DNA of 64,000 nt from Bernardetia sp. ABR2-2B. GTDB taxonomy: Bacteria > Bacteroidota > Bacteroidia > Cytophagales > Bernardetiaceae. The notes below the pieces were generated by a model, which saw nothing but the letters and a program-made list of their open reading frames with translations, made no database searches and was not told the DNA's origin. The stretch covers positions 4,725,001 through 4,789,000 of the forward strand of contig NZ_CP147020.1 of assembly GCF_037126435.1 (NCBI RefSeq). The letters run 5' to 3'. This document shows, piece by piece, positions 62,541 to 64,000 of this stretch. The translations under genes were made by a program, and so were the position numbers. Within the stretch, counting starts at the first letter, position 1; every line of letters begins with the position of its first letter.

Positions 62541-64000
62541 CTACCCCTCCAAAAGCTCCTCCAAAATTTTCATAGCAGCCTTTGCAATTACAGTTCCTGG
62601 ACCAAAAACAGCCGAAACACCTTTTTCATACAAGAAATCATAGTCTTTCGGAGGAATCACACCACCAGCCACAACCATAATATCTTCTCTACCAATCTTT
62701 TTGAGTTCTTCTATCAGCGATGGAACGAGCGTTTTGTGTCCAGCAGCAAGCGAAGACGCACCTACAATATGCACATCATTTTCGGCAGCTTGTTTGGCTA
62801 CTTCTTGTGGCGTTTGAAAAAGTGGACTTATATCCACATCAAAACCCAAATCTGCAAAACTGGTCGCAATCACTTTCGCACCTCTATCGTGTCCATCTTG
62901 TCCCATTTTTGCAATCAAAATACGTGGGCGACGACCTTCAATTTCTGCAAACTCATCAGAGCGTTTTTGAGCTAATTCAAAATCACTATTTTTTGCTGTT
63001 CCGTTTTCTGTTGATTTATCCATTTCATTGGAGTACATTCCTGCAATAAGTTTTGTTTGTGCTTGATAACGACCAAAAACACTTTCCATGGCATCTGAAA
63101 TTTCACCTAAAGTAGCTCTTTCTCGTGCAGCATCTACGGCAAGTTCTAATAAGTTTCCTGTTTTATTTTTGGCTGCATCAGTTAGTTTTTGTAATACAGT
63201 TTTGACTTTTTGCTCGTTTCGCTTTTCTTTTACTTCTTTCAATCTTTTGAGTTGAGATTCTCTAACAGCCACATTATCAACATCTAAAACGTCAATTTCC
63301 ATATTGTCGTCATCTACTTTGTATTTATTCACACCCACAATCGTATCTTTCTGTCCATCTATACGAGCTTGTTTTCGTGCAGCAGCTTCTTCAATTCTAA
63401 GTTTTGGAATACCTGCCTCAATCGCCTTTGTCATTCCTCCTAACGATTCTACTTCTTCAATCAGTTCCCAAGCACGAGTAGCAAGGTCGTAGGTTAAGTT
63501 TTCTACATATTCCGAACCTGCAAAAGGGTCAATCGCTTTTGTAATATCTGTATTATTCTGAATAAATAATTGGGTATTTCGTGCAATACGAGCCGAAAAA
63601 TCCGTCGGAAGTGCGATTGCCTCGTCTAATGAATTAGTATGTAAAGATTGTGTTCCACCAAAAACGGCTGCTAGAGCTTCAATAGTTGTACGAGTTACAT
63701 TATTAAAAGGGTCTTGTTCTGTCAAAGACCAACCTGAAGTCTGGCAATGCGTTCTGAGAGCCATTGATTTCTGATTTTTTGGATTAAATTCTTTGATGAT
63801 ATTCGCCCAAAGCCAACGACCAGCCCGAAGTTTGGCTGTTTCCATAAATGTATTCATTCCAATTCCCCAAAAGAACGACAAACGAGGTGCAAAATTATCA
63901 ATATCTAACCCTACCTCAATTCCTTTTCTGACATATTCCAAACCATCAGCCAACGTGTAAGCAAGTTCAATATCAGCCGTCGCACCTGCTTCTTGCATAT
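62541..64000 (-). CDS. scpA: Methylmalonyl-CoA mutase large subunit, 3' part
   Basis: 486 codons are in the window; the 5' end lies beyond 64000. Interconverts succinyl-CoA and methylmalonyl-CoA with adenosylcobalamin. Visible: [15 protein letters not shown] and [11 protein letters not shown], the TIM-barrel end [20 protein letters not shown] and [15 protein letters not shown], and the C-terminal B12 domain with DGHDRGAK (cobalt-ligand His), then [10 protein letters not shown] and VVAGGVIPP. Ends normally. The full gene is needed to tell ScpA-type from two-subunit forms, but the domain order is that of the catalytic subunit. Confidence 0.95.
   Translation of the reverse strand, partial: MQEAGATADIELAYTLADGLEYVRKGIEVGLDIDNFAPRLSFFWGIGMNTFMETAKLRAGRWLWANIIKEFNPKNQKSMALRTHCQTSGWSLTEQDPFNNVTRTTIEALAAVFGGTQSLHTNSLDEAIALPTDFSARIARNTQLFIQNNTDITKAIDPFAGSEYVENLTYDLATRAWELIEEVESLGGMTKAIEAGIPKLRIEEAAARKQARIDGQKDTIVGVNKYKVDDDNMEIDVLDVDNVAVRESQLKRLKEVKEKRNEQKVKTVLQKLTDAAKNKTGNLLELAVDAARERATLGEISDAMESVFGRYQAQTKLIAGMYSNEMDKSTENGTAKNSDFELAQKRSDEFAEIEGRRPRILIAKMGQDGHDRGAKVIATSFADLGFDVDISPLFQTPQEVAKQAAENDVHIVGASSLAAGHKTLVPSLIEELKKIGREDIMVVAGGVIPPKDYDFLYEKGVSAVFGPGTVIAKAAMKILEELLEG

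Overview
The window is AT-rich chromosomal DNA from a member of the Bacteroidota, most likely a Cytophagales bacterium close to Bernardetia (formerly Flexibacter) litoralis. Three things point there. It carries type IX secretion (T9SS) genes: porQ, a giant sprA, and a secreted nuclease with a C-terminal sorting domain. Its promoters have the Bacteroidota form TTG - about 20 nt - TANNTTTG, with no obvious Shine-Dalgarno sites. Its ribosomal genes run rpsL-rpsG-fusA-rpsJ. The genus is inference; the phylum is well supported.

Layout. 0-8.6 kb: cutA, porQ, a DUF58 protein, tRNA-Thr, a beta-helix lipoprotein, two unknown genes, def, a zinc-binding membrane protein and an acyltransferase. 8.6-11.2 kb: a REP/BIME-like palindrome, then an AAA ATPase/HNH nuclease pair that looks like a Septu (PtuAB) phage-defence system. 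11.2-24.9 kb: a TPR histidine kinase, sprA, a SUKH-like immunity gene between repeats, a transposase remnant with a second BIME, a 3D-domain protein, a lipoprotein and a membrane protein. 25-32.6 kb: housekeeping genes trpB, purN, two identical tRNA-Asp genes, nadC, bioA, plus two tandem paralogous secreted proteins of unknown family. 32.7-35.1 kb: an accessory island with an intact REP-associated tyrosine transposase (RAYT) between 21-nt inverted repeats, an unknown gene, a dense run of hairpins, and a second RAYT broken by one stop codon. 35.1-39.6 kb: rpsL, rpsG, fusA, rpsJ, with wide spacers, hairpins and AATTACG repeats. 39.6-46.6 kb: a HEAT-like immunity gene and an ADP-ribosylglycohydrolase stub between duplicated terminators, then ppk2, a TPR/SpoIIE phosphatase, recQ and a MITE-like element. 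46.6-64 kb: an unknown helical protein, the T9SS nuclease, several envelope proteins, an orphan AAA ATPase, mnmE, an EEP-family protein, a cluster of short unknown genes, a second MITE copy and the 3' part of methylmalonyl-CoA mutase.

How it fits together. PorQ and SprA belong to the secretion machine that would export the 833-residue nuclease. The accessory material follows a pattern: short palindromic repeats and lone immunity-like genes sit just downstream of the terminators of conserved genes. The most interesting parts are the RAYT-REP network (two RAYT genes, one stub, two BIMEs and several solitary hairpins), the repeat-flanked immunity cassettes, and the hairpin cluster at 34.2-34.44 kb, which contains mutually exclusive pairings. 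All family calls come from reading motifs by eye; no database search was run.
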